64,000 nucleotides of DNA from Ephydatia muelleri (taxonomy: Eukaryota; Porifera; Demospongiae; Spongillida; Spongillidae), in contig JABACO010000083.1 in assembly GCA_013339895.1 (NCBI GenBank), positions 62,001 to 126,000 on the forward strand, given 5' to 3'. Position numbers and translations under genes: made by a program. Shown one piece after another: positions 25,133 to 32,345 of this stretch. The notes under the pieces were generated by a model, which worked only from the letters and a program-made list of their open reading frames with translations, did not search any database and was not told the origin of the DNA. Positions within the stretch are counted from its first letter, which is position 1. Every line of letters begins with the position of its first letter.

Positions 25133-28100
25133 TAGAATTGCATTTTCATTAAGCTAATTAATCAATTGCTTTTCATGTACATGTATATACATGCATGTAA
25201 CATGACTAGTATTAATCACAGCCAGAAAGCTACATCGTGTAAGTTGATTTCAGCATGTGCAGCCCTTGAGTTCGCGTTTGAGGAAAGGAGTGTAGTATGC
25301 ATGTATGCAACGATACCACACTTCTTCCCTCAAGCTTTTCAACCACTACATAATGTAATGCATAACTTCCTTGAAGCGGGCTGATGCATATTCTTGAGCT
25401 GCATGGTCGAAGAAACGGTGACTGTTCTTTACTATTTTCTTCAAGTCTGGTGAAAGTAATCAACTAATTAATGTTGCCAATGAATGTACTAATCTAATGA
25501 AACGGCCTCTATTACAATAGGCATAAAAGAATGATTTGCACCATGAACATTGACCATATAATACTCCTGGTCTTTAATAAAAAAAACTTGTCTGATTTAA
25601 TAGTCCAGGTACAGCATCCATTTTCAGCAATGAATGAAGAACATCAGTTGCAGTTACTAATACTCGCACTTGTGTTTGTATAGGAATTTATTGTAAGCAA
25701 ACATACAAGTAGGAAGCAGGCCTATAAAACTACTCGTACCACTTCATGCAAAATAGGTTAACTATTGATTACATCATGATTCACAGTCCAGGGTGGGAGT
25801 GGATGAGCCAGCAGTCCTTGATTTGTTTGATAAAGTCAGGGTGGTTTTCACAGTAGATACTCAATTCCAGGCTGGAAATTTAAATATTTGTATTCACTGA
25901 GGTTTTATTTGAAACTACAGCCTGGAACTTCCACACCCAGCCTGTGTTATTATAACTTTTATTTCATGCACTGTGATTGAACACAGTTACTCTACGGATG
26001 GACTGAGGACTCAATTGTACATTGCATATGAGCCTAGCCTCTTACCCGGGCCCCAGGGTACAAACATATGTTAAGGCTGTTTTTATGAATGAAAAACACT
26101 TCTGCTCCTTGTGCTGTTGTGCGCATTGTGATCATCACTATAACTATACTCTTCTCGGTTTGCTACTATTACAAACTCAATTGTCTAAGAACATTAGCTT
26201 GCATATCAAAACACACACCTTCTTGAAATAAGTCCTTCATCACAGTGAGAACTGATTTATATTTGATGGCAGTTTTTTATTTGTTCACCAGCCAGATCAT
26301 AAGCAACTTCATAGTGCCATGATAATCATGGCCTGAGTTTGTAGGAATGATTAGATTTACACGTCATTTGCTCAAATATGTGTACCACAGAAACTAGGTT
26401 ATTAAGAGCAAAAGTGAACCCAGATTTGGTGTATTTTAGATTAGTTCTCTTTATTCTGCAACAAACAAATGTTTGAAAAAGTGTATATATAATGCATGAT
26501 ACATCTTACCAGAGATTCAAATGCCTTTACTAACCAGCAGCACTATTTCTATGCAAGTGGGCATTTTGCCCATCAATTTCAAACACAGTTCCTTTTACCT
26601 CACTGTTTTTGTTTTGCATACCAACCACAAATGTGGCTATTATAGGATACAAAACATTAAATGAATACATGTCTTCTACAAAAGTCTGATTTTATACCTC
26701 AATACGTTGTCTGGCTACCATAAATGGTATAAGAAGTTACCTAAATAGATTATGTAATTTTTATTGTGCATTCAGATTTGCAAATCGGCACAAATTACTT
26801 TGTGTCAAATGTTGAGGCAGCATACTCCTGTTCAATAGAGATGGTTATAGTTTGGCTGATTAGGTGGTAGTGCTTATTTACTGCACATATCCAAATCATT
26901 CTTGACACTACTGTGCAATGTGAGGCTTAGTATGTTGTCTTTAAGATTTCTGCTTAACAAGAAATTTGACTGAACCTGAAATTTAAAAAAAAATTCTTAC
27001 CACCCCTCTTTCTAAATATAAAGCTTGCTTACCATACACACACAACTGTCCATTTTGTTGTTCAAATGCCATCTCTGCTGGCTCAAACTTCTTAAAAGTC
27101 AATGTTTGACATCAGTTTGTTTTCAAGTACACATGCATTGAATTTCTCATTTGGAGTATTAATACAAAATACGTGATTGGTACCTTGAAATAGTTGCATA
27201 AGCAACCATATTGAAAGCTACTAGGTGCTGTCTGCACTGAATTTTTACTGTTAACTGAAATAGAACAGTCACTAACAGTGAATGTCACAGGTTTGGAATT
27301 TGAATTTGTCTCAGCAATCTATACAATCCAAATATTAATTAATAATTGCAACTATTTACTTTACAAACAAACAATCCACAATCACTCAGGTTTTCTTGCT
27401 GTACCTGTTATGCTCTGATCAGAAACAATATATATGTATAAACGGGGCCCCACTGACTTGTGACCGATTTTAAGACTGGTGAACTTATTAGCCAATAGTT
27501 ACTCTGCAATAAAGCGTTTATAAGCGTAAAAACGTTTATAAGCGCAAGCTTAATGATGATAGAAAACCATTGTTTCCATACTCAATTATTCATTTTGCAC
27601 TAACGTATACGGGACCACACTGAATTATAGTGCATGCATTGACCGGTTTTAAGACAGATGCACTTACATGTATTAACCAATGTAGGAACTCTGCATGAGA
27701 GCGTTATAAGCGCATGCTGGCTTACTGATTATAGACAGCCCTTGTTGGCATACTTTTTCATCACATGGATAAACAAAAATTCAGACCCTTACACCTGACT
27801 CCACGACAGATATTCCGATTCTCAGTGTGTAAGAAGCAATGTATAGAGACATTTCAGACTTCTAGAATATAAAAAAATAAATTGAAATCTTGAAAACACA
27901 TGCGCTGAGTACCTCTTCGCGGAAACGATTCCACAAATGTTTTTACATTCATATTAATGTTTTGGTCATATCCTGCATATTTGTTTACGCCTTACAGCCA
28001 TAGCACCAAATTAGCAGCACATTTATGTCATACACATACGCAAATAAAAGTTTTAAGTATCTAACTGTCACGAGAGATTCAAGGTACTGGCCTAGGAGGA

Positions 28101-28777
28101 ACAAGGGATATGCTTGATGGGCGTTATTGACTGAATGTGAATAAGCGGAGAGAACATAATTATAATGATTCAGACATTGGGAGATCGTTTCCGTAAAAAG
28201 GGTCGTAACGCATGTTTGTTCAATAATTGATATTCTAGAAATCTGAAATGGCCTCACACATTGCACTGAGAATCGGAGTATCTGTCATGGAGTTGTAAGA
28301 CGCTGAATTTTGAATTAGCCATACATTTCAACGCAAGCGTTACATTTCTTTTGCGAAATTTTATAATGTAAGCTTATCGTTAGGTCCCTTTTCGCGGAAA
28401 CAATCCCCCATTATAATTATAATACCATCACAGTTGCTGCATGCCGCTGATACGTATTCAACGCTGCAAAATGTACTATGCGTTATGCCATGACAGATGT
28501 GTCATATAGTATCTCTGAGTGGTTCCTCCCTTCTGCGGTATATCCTACAAGAACTAGCTGCCTTTTAGCTAGCTAAAATACACATGTATTTGTGTAATTC
28601 ACTCCACACATCGCTTCGTGCTGCTCTGATTTGTTTTATTTTTACATGCATACAGTAAGTTTGTATTTCAGTGGCTTCTTCCCCTTATACAGGAACGGAG
28701 GAGAAAGCTACACTATTAATGAGACTCAGAATAACATCAGAACTCAACTCGAAACTAGCTACATACAAAATGAATAG
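10108..28777 (+). CDS. Receptor-like gene B: signal peptide-Ig-FN3-FN3-FN3-TM-tail, Ig exon split by a retrotransposon
   Basis: Likely a type-I single-pass surface protein. Exons: 10108-10198 (signal peptide); 12126-12240 plus 17634-17938 (one Ig-like exon of 140 codons, interrupted by the LTR element); 18448-18709 (FN3); 18772-18842 and 19735-19914 (two halves of an FN3); 19979-20243 (FN3-like); 24785-24867 (TM); 24945-24976; 28693-28777 (tail and stop). Alternative TM exon 24014-24132. Most introns are phase 1, so domains are modular. Many N-glycosylation sequons and cysteines support an extracellular position. Three exons have length off by one (18448-18709, +1; 19735-19914, -1; 19979-20243, +1), so as written the gene is broken. 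These may be consensus errors, because copy A is open in the two exons it shares. No known ortholog is recognised. Function is unknown; recognition or adhesion is a guess from the architecture. Confidence 0.7.
12126..12240 (+). CDS. Gene B exon 2, 5' part of Ig-like domain (left of the insertion)
   Basis: Reading in phase 1 from the acceptor at 12125, the exon encodes (V/F)[13 protein letters not shown] and a cysteine cluster ([12 protein letters not shown]), the B-C strand region of an Ig-like fold. The frame runs straight into the left target-site copy GCTAG (12236-12240) at the edge of the LTR. Removing the element and one 5-bp target copy lets the same frame continue at 17634. Gene D's Ig exon (62876-63244) has a comparable cysteine layout. 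Confidence 0.7.
12241..12424 (-). repeat. 3' LTR of the Ty3/gypsy element
   Basis: 184 bp, TGTAG...CTACA with 5-bp perfect inverted termini. It contains TATA-like sequences on both strands: TATATAAAC on the element's sense strand (12327-12335) and TATAAAAG on the opposite, host-gene strand (12307-12314). It is identical to the other LTR except for one A. Confidence 0.95.
12425..12440 (-). promoter_or_regulatory. Polypurine tract
   Basis: On the element strand the sequence directly before the 3' LTR is GCAAAAGGAGATAG, a purine run that would prime plus-strand DNA synthesis. The polyprotein's last codons and its TAG stop (12425-12427) lie inside it. Confidence 0.8.
12425..13418 (-). CDS. Integrase C-terminal part and polyprotein tail
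   Basis: Two overlapping open segments. 13418-12858 continues the integrase after the catalytic core: the '[13 protein letters not shown]' signature, then the chromodomain-like GPY/F module around [11 protein letters not shown]. 12892-12425 is an acidic, Thr/Ser/Pro-rich tail ending at the polypurine tract. Both joins, with the core at 13391-13418 and with the tail at about 12880, need a 1-nt shift, so this is one reading frame broken by two small indels or sequence errors. The integrase inserts the cDNA into host DNA. Confidence 0.85.
13391..14266 (-). CDS. Integrase core (H2C2 zinc finger, DDE)
   Basis: The N-terminal zinc-binding segment is visible as GGHLGEAKT followed by [12 protein letters not shown]. 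It is followed by the catalytic core: first Asp in [10 protein letters not shown], second in [10 protein letters not shown], Glu in GLVERFNRT. The spacing is typical of Ty3/gypsy integrases. The frame ends just after FNRT by a 1-nt shift, and the continuation starts at 13418. Role: integration of retrotransposon cDNA in the nucleus. Confidence 0.95.
   Translation of the reverse strand: MSSKDKASLQFSCSDGAKACTVQASKEPLSNIRELQGADEDVGPILQSVISRKVPDTSFCKGKSREFNQLVQQWEQLLFKNGILYRYHEDEGNSNVQVVVPKAARCQILKQLHEGAFGGHLGEAKTLNRLRERFYWPGYSEDAVEWCKTCPTCAARKNPSRKSRAPLQSVTAGYPLQLVAVDIVGPLTPSKTENTYILVASDYFTRWVEAYAIPNQEAVTVANKLVDEFFCRFSVPEQLHSDQGRQFEANVMQEVCRLLQIDKTRTTPYHPQSDGLVERFNRTCWPCLLVL
14119..14946 (-). 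CDS. RT connection domain and RNase H
   Basis: It begins with the RT thumb/connection signature ([29 protein letters not shown]). It continues through the Ty3/gypsy RNase H domain: [17 protein letters not shown] with the first catalytic Asp, [19 protein letters not shown] with the catalytic Glu, [10 protein letters not shown], and the terminal NADALSRL. It overlaps the integrase frame by about 150 bp because of a shift. Role: degrades the RNA strand during reverse transcription. Confidence 0.95.
   Translation of the reverse strand: MCILVMSLREMEFTPILRRLTLCRSGLCSYLGTRRQQFLGLVGYYRNYIQSFATIAKPLYQLTERGREFDWSKECSISFQELRSRLVAAPILAFPDFSKTFLLDTDACETGIGAVLSQEHDGLERVVAYASRTLSKAERKYCVTRKELLAVVTFMRHFRPYLLGHHFILRTDHSSLQWIYSMKEPEGQLARWLEQIQEFDVEVVHRRGKCHQNADALSRLQNADKSECPPKIKPPSSFLAATVPKPVPSRPAKSRSAIYESSRVLTKTLDLFFSR
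15040..15597 (-). CDS. Reverse transcriptase palm and fingers
   Basis: Open from 15597 to 15067 with the RT motifs in order: [31 protein letters not shown], the first catalytic Asp in [13 protein letters not shown], and [15 protein letters not shown]. The YIDD box with the other two catalytic Asp residues lies just past a 1-nt shift, at about 15080-15095. The usual S of 'SGYWQV' is C here. Role: RNA- and DNA-dependent DNA polymerase. Confidence 0.93.
15690..16430 (-). CDS. Aspartic protease and spacer
   Basis: The retropepsin active site [10 protein letters not shown] is encoded at about 16380-16410 on the minus strand. After frame breaks, 16009-15773 encodes the hydrophobic spacer between protease and RT seen in related elements ([28 protein letters not shown]). 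Several small frame changes occur, so exact limits are not assigned. Role: cleaves the Gag-Pol polyprotein. Confidence 0.75.
16550..17425 (-). CDS. Gag
   Basis: Starts at ATG 17425-17423, 18 bp inside the 5' LTR end, and is acidic at first ([14 protein letters not shown]). The capsid-like region includes [17 protein letters not shown] and, after a shift at about 17120, [17 protein letters not shown]. The end carries a CCHC zinc knuckle, [14 protein letters not shown], at about 16565-16612. At least three 1-nt shifts break the frame, one of them in a T run near 17040. Role: structural protein that packages the element RNA. The start overlaps the primer binding site. Confidence 0.85.
17424..17441 (-). 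promoter_or_regulatory. Primer binding site, tRNA-Ser type
   Basis: Two bases inside the 5' LTR, the plus strand reads ATCCTGCCGTCTACGCCA, which matches the 3' end of a typical eukaryotic tRNA-Ser plus CCA at 17 of 18 positions, from memory of that tRNA. On the element strand this is the complementary primer site, starting TGGCG. Confidence 0.75.
17444..17628 (-). repeat. 5' LTR of the Ty3/gypsy element
   Basis: 185 bp, same termini and TATA-like boxes as the 3' LTR (TATAAAAG on the plus strand at 17510-17517; TATATAAAC on the element strand at 17530-17538). It would drive the element's transcript leftward. Confidence 0.95.
17634..17938 (+). CDS. Gene B exon 2, 3' part of Ig-like domain (right of the insertion)
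   Basis: It continues the frame of 12126-12240 after the element and one target copy: [11 protein letters not shown], then a second cysteine-bearing half ([17 protein letters not shown]) and the closing NITCGL...SSLTLYPP. Donor CCAG/GTAAGA at 17938. Combined length with the left part is 420 nt, divisible by three, as needed for a phase 1-1 exon. Gene C keeps only the last 125 nt of this exon (30469-30593). Confidence 0.75.
18448..18709 (+). CDS. Gene B exon 3: FN3 domain, one frame break
   Basis: Typical FN3 pattern: [32 protein letters not shown], then [14 protein letters not shown]. Flanked by AAATAG acceptor and A/GTAAGG donor. Exon length is 262 nt where a multiple of three is required. 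An extra base near 18616-18625 (before the [10 protein letters not shown] segment) breaks the frame. The start is shared with gene C (31082-31217) and resembles gene D's FN3 exon (62551-62803), which also begins AQPQPP. Confidence 0.75.
18772..18842 (+). CDS. Gene B exon 4: first half of FN3 domain 2
   Basis: A 71-nt exon with TACAG acceptor and G/GTAAGT donor. It encodes [23 protein letters not shown] and continues in frame into exon 5 (GQCITHYQ). Gene D has the equivalent exon at 62411-62484 with the same PPD...FC...W pattern, which supports both calls. Confidence 0.75.
19735..20243 (+). CDS. Gene B exons 5 and 6: FN3 second half and next FN3-like domain
   Basis: Exon 19735-19914 (180 nt; 181 in copy A) lacks one A of an AAA run at about 19809. 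Exon 19979-20243 (265 nt; 264 in copy A) has one extra T in a T run at about 20000. Both changes break the frame, and both are homopolymer differences. In copy A the same exons (370-550, 615-878) are open. The protein segments carry [16 protein letters not shown] and [17 protein letters not shown]. Confidence 0.7.
20564..20720. repeat. 79-bp direct repeat doublet, copy B
   Basis: Counterpart of 1199-1356; one A shorter in an A run. Confidence 0.9.
21522..21620. repeat. 21-bp minisatellite, copy B
   Basis: Same array as 2160-2256. Confidence 0.85.
24014..24132 (+). CDS. Alternative transmembrane exon 1 of gene B
   Basis: Identical to copy A 4651-4769: a phase-1 start, a helix ([16 protein letters not shown]), then a short basic tail and TAA at 24130-24132. 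Compatible with splicing from the FN3 exon ending at 20243. Confidence 0.55.
24785..24976 (+). CDS. Gene B transmembrane exon 2 and juxtamembrane exon
   Basis: Exon 24785-24867 (83 nt) encodes the helix [19 protein letters not shown], and exon 24945-24976 (32 nt) encodes [11 protein letters not shown]. The last codon, AG/G, is completed by the terminal exon at 28693. Confidence 0.7.
25062..25130. repeat. (GA)n microsatellite, copy B
   Basis: GA run matching 5697-5780. Confidence 0.95.
28176..28411. mobile_element. MITE copy (same family as 8817-9046)
   Basis: Ends and interior as in the copy A element. Several small indels distinguish the two, more than elsewhere in the duplication. Confidence 0.7.
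28693..28777 (+). CDS. Gene B terminal exon: tyrosine-bearing cytoplasmic tail
   Basis: Acceptor ATACAG at 28692. The first G completes the split Arg codon of the juxtamembrane exon. Then 27 codons follow, starting [12 protein letters not shown] and ending TSYIQNE, with TAG at 28775-28777. The hexamer pattern S-Y-x-x-N-E occurs twice, 17 residues apart, in an otherwise polar tail. Such paired tyrosines could be phosphorylation and SH2-docking sites; this is inference, and the motif is not a canonical ITAM or ITIM. It lies just right of the duplication copy, so copy A's version is missing. Confidence 0.65.
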
Positions 28778-29127
28778 GACATGTGAACCGAAATAGCTTT
28801 TGATAGGATGTGGATATTTTGAACTAAGATCGTGAATTAGTCTATATTTATTAATCGAGCTAACAAAACAACAAGTTTGAAAGTGAAGCCTATTTACTCA
28901 TGTATTTGAAATACAAAATTTTACGCCGCGAAATGAAAAGAACGTAAATTTACTATGTGCAGTGAATGCTGCATGCGCAAATAGAGCCGCGGTTCCAAGC
29001 CACACCTTTGGGAGCCCAACCCCTATTAACTCAGACATAATCACATGGTGCCGAGCCCAACCTCCACCGCAAATGCATAGATTGCGGCCCCACCTTCTCC
29101 CTGCTTGCTGTCACGCGTTTCATCAAT
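28778..29127. other. Non-coding stretch after gene B
   Basis: AT-rich, presumably 3' UTR and intergenic. AATAAA-like signals are not distinct. Part (28970-29100) is GC-richer and leads into the retroelement fragment. Confidence 0.4.
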
Positions 29128-29280
29128 TTGCGCCGGTTTGAGTGTGCAGACCACAGGTCCTTGGAGTGGTTGGACCGCTTAAAGGATAATAACAGCAGAC
29201 TGACACGGTGGAGCCTGGCTTTACAGCCTTACCAGTACAAGGTCGAATATCGTGCAGGACCTAATCTTGACACATCAGGT
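29128..29280 (+). pseudogene. Ty3/gypsy RNase H fragment
   Basis: An isolated segment encoding the end of a gypsy-type RNase H: FECADHRSLEWLDRLKD, SRLTRWSLALQPYQYKVEYR, AGPNLD. No LTR, RT or integrase surrounds it, and the catalytic upstream part is absent, so it is a dead fragment. The sequence differs from the RNase H of the 12-17 kb element, so it derives from another family. Confidence 0.85.
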
Positions 29281-29407
29281 GTGAATTGCTATGATAGCAG
29301 GAGTGTGCAGGTTTTGGCTTGTTTGAGCAGAACTATGCCTGCCTAGGCCATTTAAGCTTAGGGGGCTTGTCCAAACTATATTAGGAAAAATTAGCGTCAT
29401 TGTGACG

Positions 29408-29410
<3 letters not shown>

Positions 29411-29444
<34 letters not shown>

Positions 29445-29456
29445 GTGGGGGGGGTT
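29411..29456. repeat. Poly-G tract
   Basis: More than 30 consecutive G, then GTGTGGGGGGGG, inside the left end of the Harbinger-like element. Tract length in an assembly is unreliable. Confidence 0.95.
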
Positions 29457-30198
29457 TAAGGCTATGACGCTAAGAAAATTTTATTGTAGCAGCGTTGACT
29501 CTAGTGGCAGCAGTTATGTCTATTCAGACTACACTTTTCGGAGGAGTATTGAAAGATGTGCAACACATTTACAAGGTGCCACGAGACGCGTACGAAAAGT
29601 TTATTGAGTATGACGTTAACCGATTATACGCGGAAGACGCAAATATGCGTATATACGCAGCCTGGCCGTGATAGCATGACATTGCCAGTGGTTATTGTGT
29701 ACGGCGTAAACGAATGATTGTTATACCAACAGGGTCTGTGCAAAAGTGAAATAGCTATATCTTACAGTCTTCATGTAGGGGAGGAATGCAGCGCGTGATA
29801 AGGTCTGATTACTGCACACTCAGCGTACATACACGGCTATCAACACATTACTATATACGTACATTCAGCGTTTGCTACCAACGCATCCTTAAGTATACTC
29901 AGCGTACAACCATGTATGCACCCACACACAACACAAAGTCCACTCACGTACACCTACGCGCTACCAGCTATGTACATACATAACTACATACGTATTGCTC
30001 AATCAGAGACATGATATACCAATGATCATCTCTCGCTCAAAAGAGTTGCGTCGATCACAACCACTGCAAAACGAAACTTCACAAAAATTGTCTCTCTGAA
30101 AAATTCCACGCCATGCATGTGGTATATACAGTACGAACGTATTCTGATACCATGCATGAAAAATGATAAACATGTTACAATTCCGCGTATATCGGTTA

Positions 30199-30199
30199 A

Positions 30200-30239
<40 letters not shown>

Positions 30240-30270
30240 GGGGTGGGGGTAGGGGGGGGGGTGGGGGGGG
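30199..30270. repeat. Poly-G tract
   Basis: About 70 bp of nearly pure G with a few T and A, at the right end of the same element and on the same strand, so the two tracts are not inverted copies. Confidence 0.95.
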
Positions 30271-31544
30271 TTGAATATGTTAACGTCGCAATGACGCTAT
30301 TTTTCCAAAAGTAGTTTGGACAAGCCCCCTTATAAAGGTTAGTATGCTAAGTCCTATTGAAAGTGTTTGTCAATTGTATCCTCGTGTAGTAGTGATCATA
30401 ATGTTAAGCGCTATCTGGAGTCCGATTGTGCGCAAGCTCTACGCGAAGTGTATACATCCTTTACACTCCAGCTGTGCGTGCAATAAGTCGAATTTAAACA
30501 TGTCTGTGACAAGCAATCAGAGAATGCCCGTTAACATCACGTGTGGCCTAATTCGTGCTGTGGAAAATTCCAGCCTCACATTGTATTCTCCAGGTAAGAA
30601 TACTATCATTATGCTATTACTTTATCGTGCAGCAATATAATAACAGCATGAAAAAAATGTCCCAATGAAAGATATTCCATAATAGTAGCTATTAATGTTC
30701 CGCCGATGGATACTAGTTCAAATTGCAACAAGTAAACATTCTGCGTGGTGGCATGATAGCACATGTTGGTAGCTGTGTTTGTGCATATTTCAACTAATAT
30801 TCTGTGTCCACCATGGACTGTTCAGCTGGTGCTTTTCATCATTACAGTCATGTTTGATGAAATGCGCTTTTGAATATAGGGAAAAAACTGTTGAAACTCT
30901 TAGCTCCTCTCCAGATGAGTCACAACCTCTTAGGTCTTTGGGCGTTGAGAGCAGAATGACGTTGATGCAGCACGCATGTAGGCAATCTAAATACATTTAA
31001 CTCTTCCAATACTCAGCAGCAAAATAATTGATTGATTTGTTTATTCGTTTCTTGTTACTGTATATTGTCACATTTAAATAGATCAGCCACAGCCACCAGG
31101 AGTAAGCCTTCTATCCACATCACCAAATAGTATAACAGTTTTCTTAACAAGCTCTGATGCGACCACGGCTGAATACCACATTGCCATCTCCAAAACAACA
31201 CACTGCAATAATAAGAGTACAGCAAGTGATATACAGTGGGATCTGATGCAAATACAGTCTTGCAATTTGCATACCTTGCAAAGCCTGCATGCATGTGGCA
31301 TTTTGCAAAAATGTAAGACTAACCTGCTTAGTACTGCTATAACCAGGCGATATTTTCCCTTGCTGTTTGGACCACCAAAAATTACACCTAATCAAATCCA
31401 GTTCTTGAGAGAGAACTTAGTTGTGATGAATTTCTATGAAATGCATTTGTATTGCAGTAGATGTGCAAATATATGTCTGAAGTATTATTTCGATTACACG
31501 ATTGCACAGTTGTTCAACACTCACTGATCAATCAACTGTTGAAT

Positions 31545-31722
31545 ACAGCAGTACTTCATAATTATTATATGTATTAATTTACTGTACAGCCAAGGGCATA
31601 TGGTATGCAAGAATACAAATTATGCTGCATTGTACTGCATTGGTTCGAAAATGTTCGTACTTCTATTGCAGCAAACAAAGTATATTACTCGACTATGCAA
31701 GGTACATCACTCGACTATGCAA
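31545..31722. repeat. Local inversion relative to copies A and B
   Basis: Between CACTCACTGATCAAT and AAAGATAAATGTTTAG the C copy carries the reverse complement of the sequence at 1466-1652. Landmarks such as GCATATGGTATGCAAGA, GTTCGTACTT and CATCACTCGACTATGC appear in inverted order. Flanks are collinear. A short extra copy of CACTCGACTATGCAAG sits at the right edge. Confidence 0.8.
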
Positions 31723-32191
31723 GAAAGATAAATGTTTAGCGCAATAATGTAGCTTAAAGTTTTAGTGACTAAAGCAGTACACTGAATCAAACTCAGTTAC
31801 TTAGCCCATCATTATTTGTAATTTCATTTCTGTGCATACAAAGACAAAGAAAGCAAATAATGCACTTATACGGTATAACTGCTATTTATATGGAAAGACT
31901 TTTGCAAAAGGGGAAAAATTCAGCTTTGAATTGAAGAGGAAAAAGTTTTTGGCAGTGATGACATTTTCGTGCCGTGAGTGAATTCCAAATTGATATAACT
32001 AACACGAGAAAGAAGTTTTTAATGCGATTGCAGCGAATGACTTCCAAAGACTGCCATATGTAAGACCCAAATCATGCACAATCTTAAAAAGCACACCACT
32101 TAAGGTCACTGGTACTCAAACAATGACAGATTCAGACTTCTTTCCCGATTTGCGCAATCCAAAGACGGAATGTTAGCTCTTTTACACATAC

Positions 32192-32345
32192 TTTTCAATG
32201 CCCTTAATGCATGAGCCAATGCCCCCTTAATGCATGAGCCAATGCCCTTAATGCATGAGCCAATGCCCTTAATGCCTGAGCCAATGCCCTTAATGCCTGA
32301 GCCAATGCCCTTAATGCCTGAGCCAATGTCCTCAATGCATGAGCC
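32192..32345. repeat. 21-bp minisatellite, expanded in gene C
   Basis: About seven units of AATGCCCTTAATGCMTGAGCC against four to five in A/B. Open by chance on both strands as a 7-residue repeat. Confidence 0.9.

Larger units (their letters stand above)
19367..28436. repeat. Segmental duplication, copy B (partner 1-9072)
   Basis: Same sequence as the window start; see the copy A entry. Here the unit is joined on both sides to unique DNA: gene B exons 1-4 on the left and the terminal exon on the right. Copy B thus reads as the complete version. Confidence 0.95.
29361..30329. mobile_element. PIF/Harbinger-like non-autonomous element
   Basis: About 970 bp with terminal inverted repeats beginning GGGGGCTTGTCCAAACTA and continuing with few mismatches for about 50 bp (GGAAAAA-TAGCGTCATTG-GACGTTA). 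Both ends are flanked by TTA (29358-29360, 30330-30332), the 3-bp target duplication usual for PIF/Harbinger. Each inverted repeat runs into a long G tract. No transposase is encoded, so it would depend on another copy. Confidence 0.7.

Noticed and set aside
30117-30314. Poly-Gly/Val open frame
   Set aside because: Read through a poly-G tract in a transposon end.
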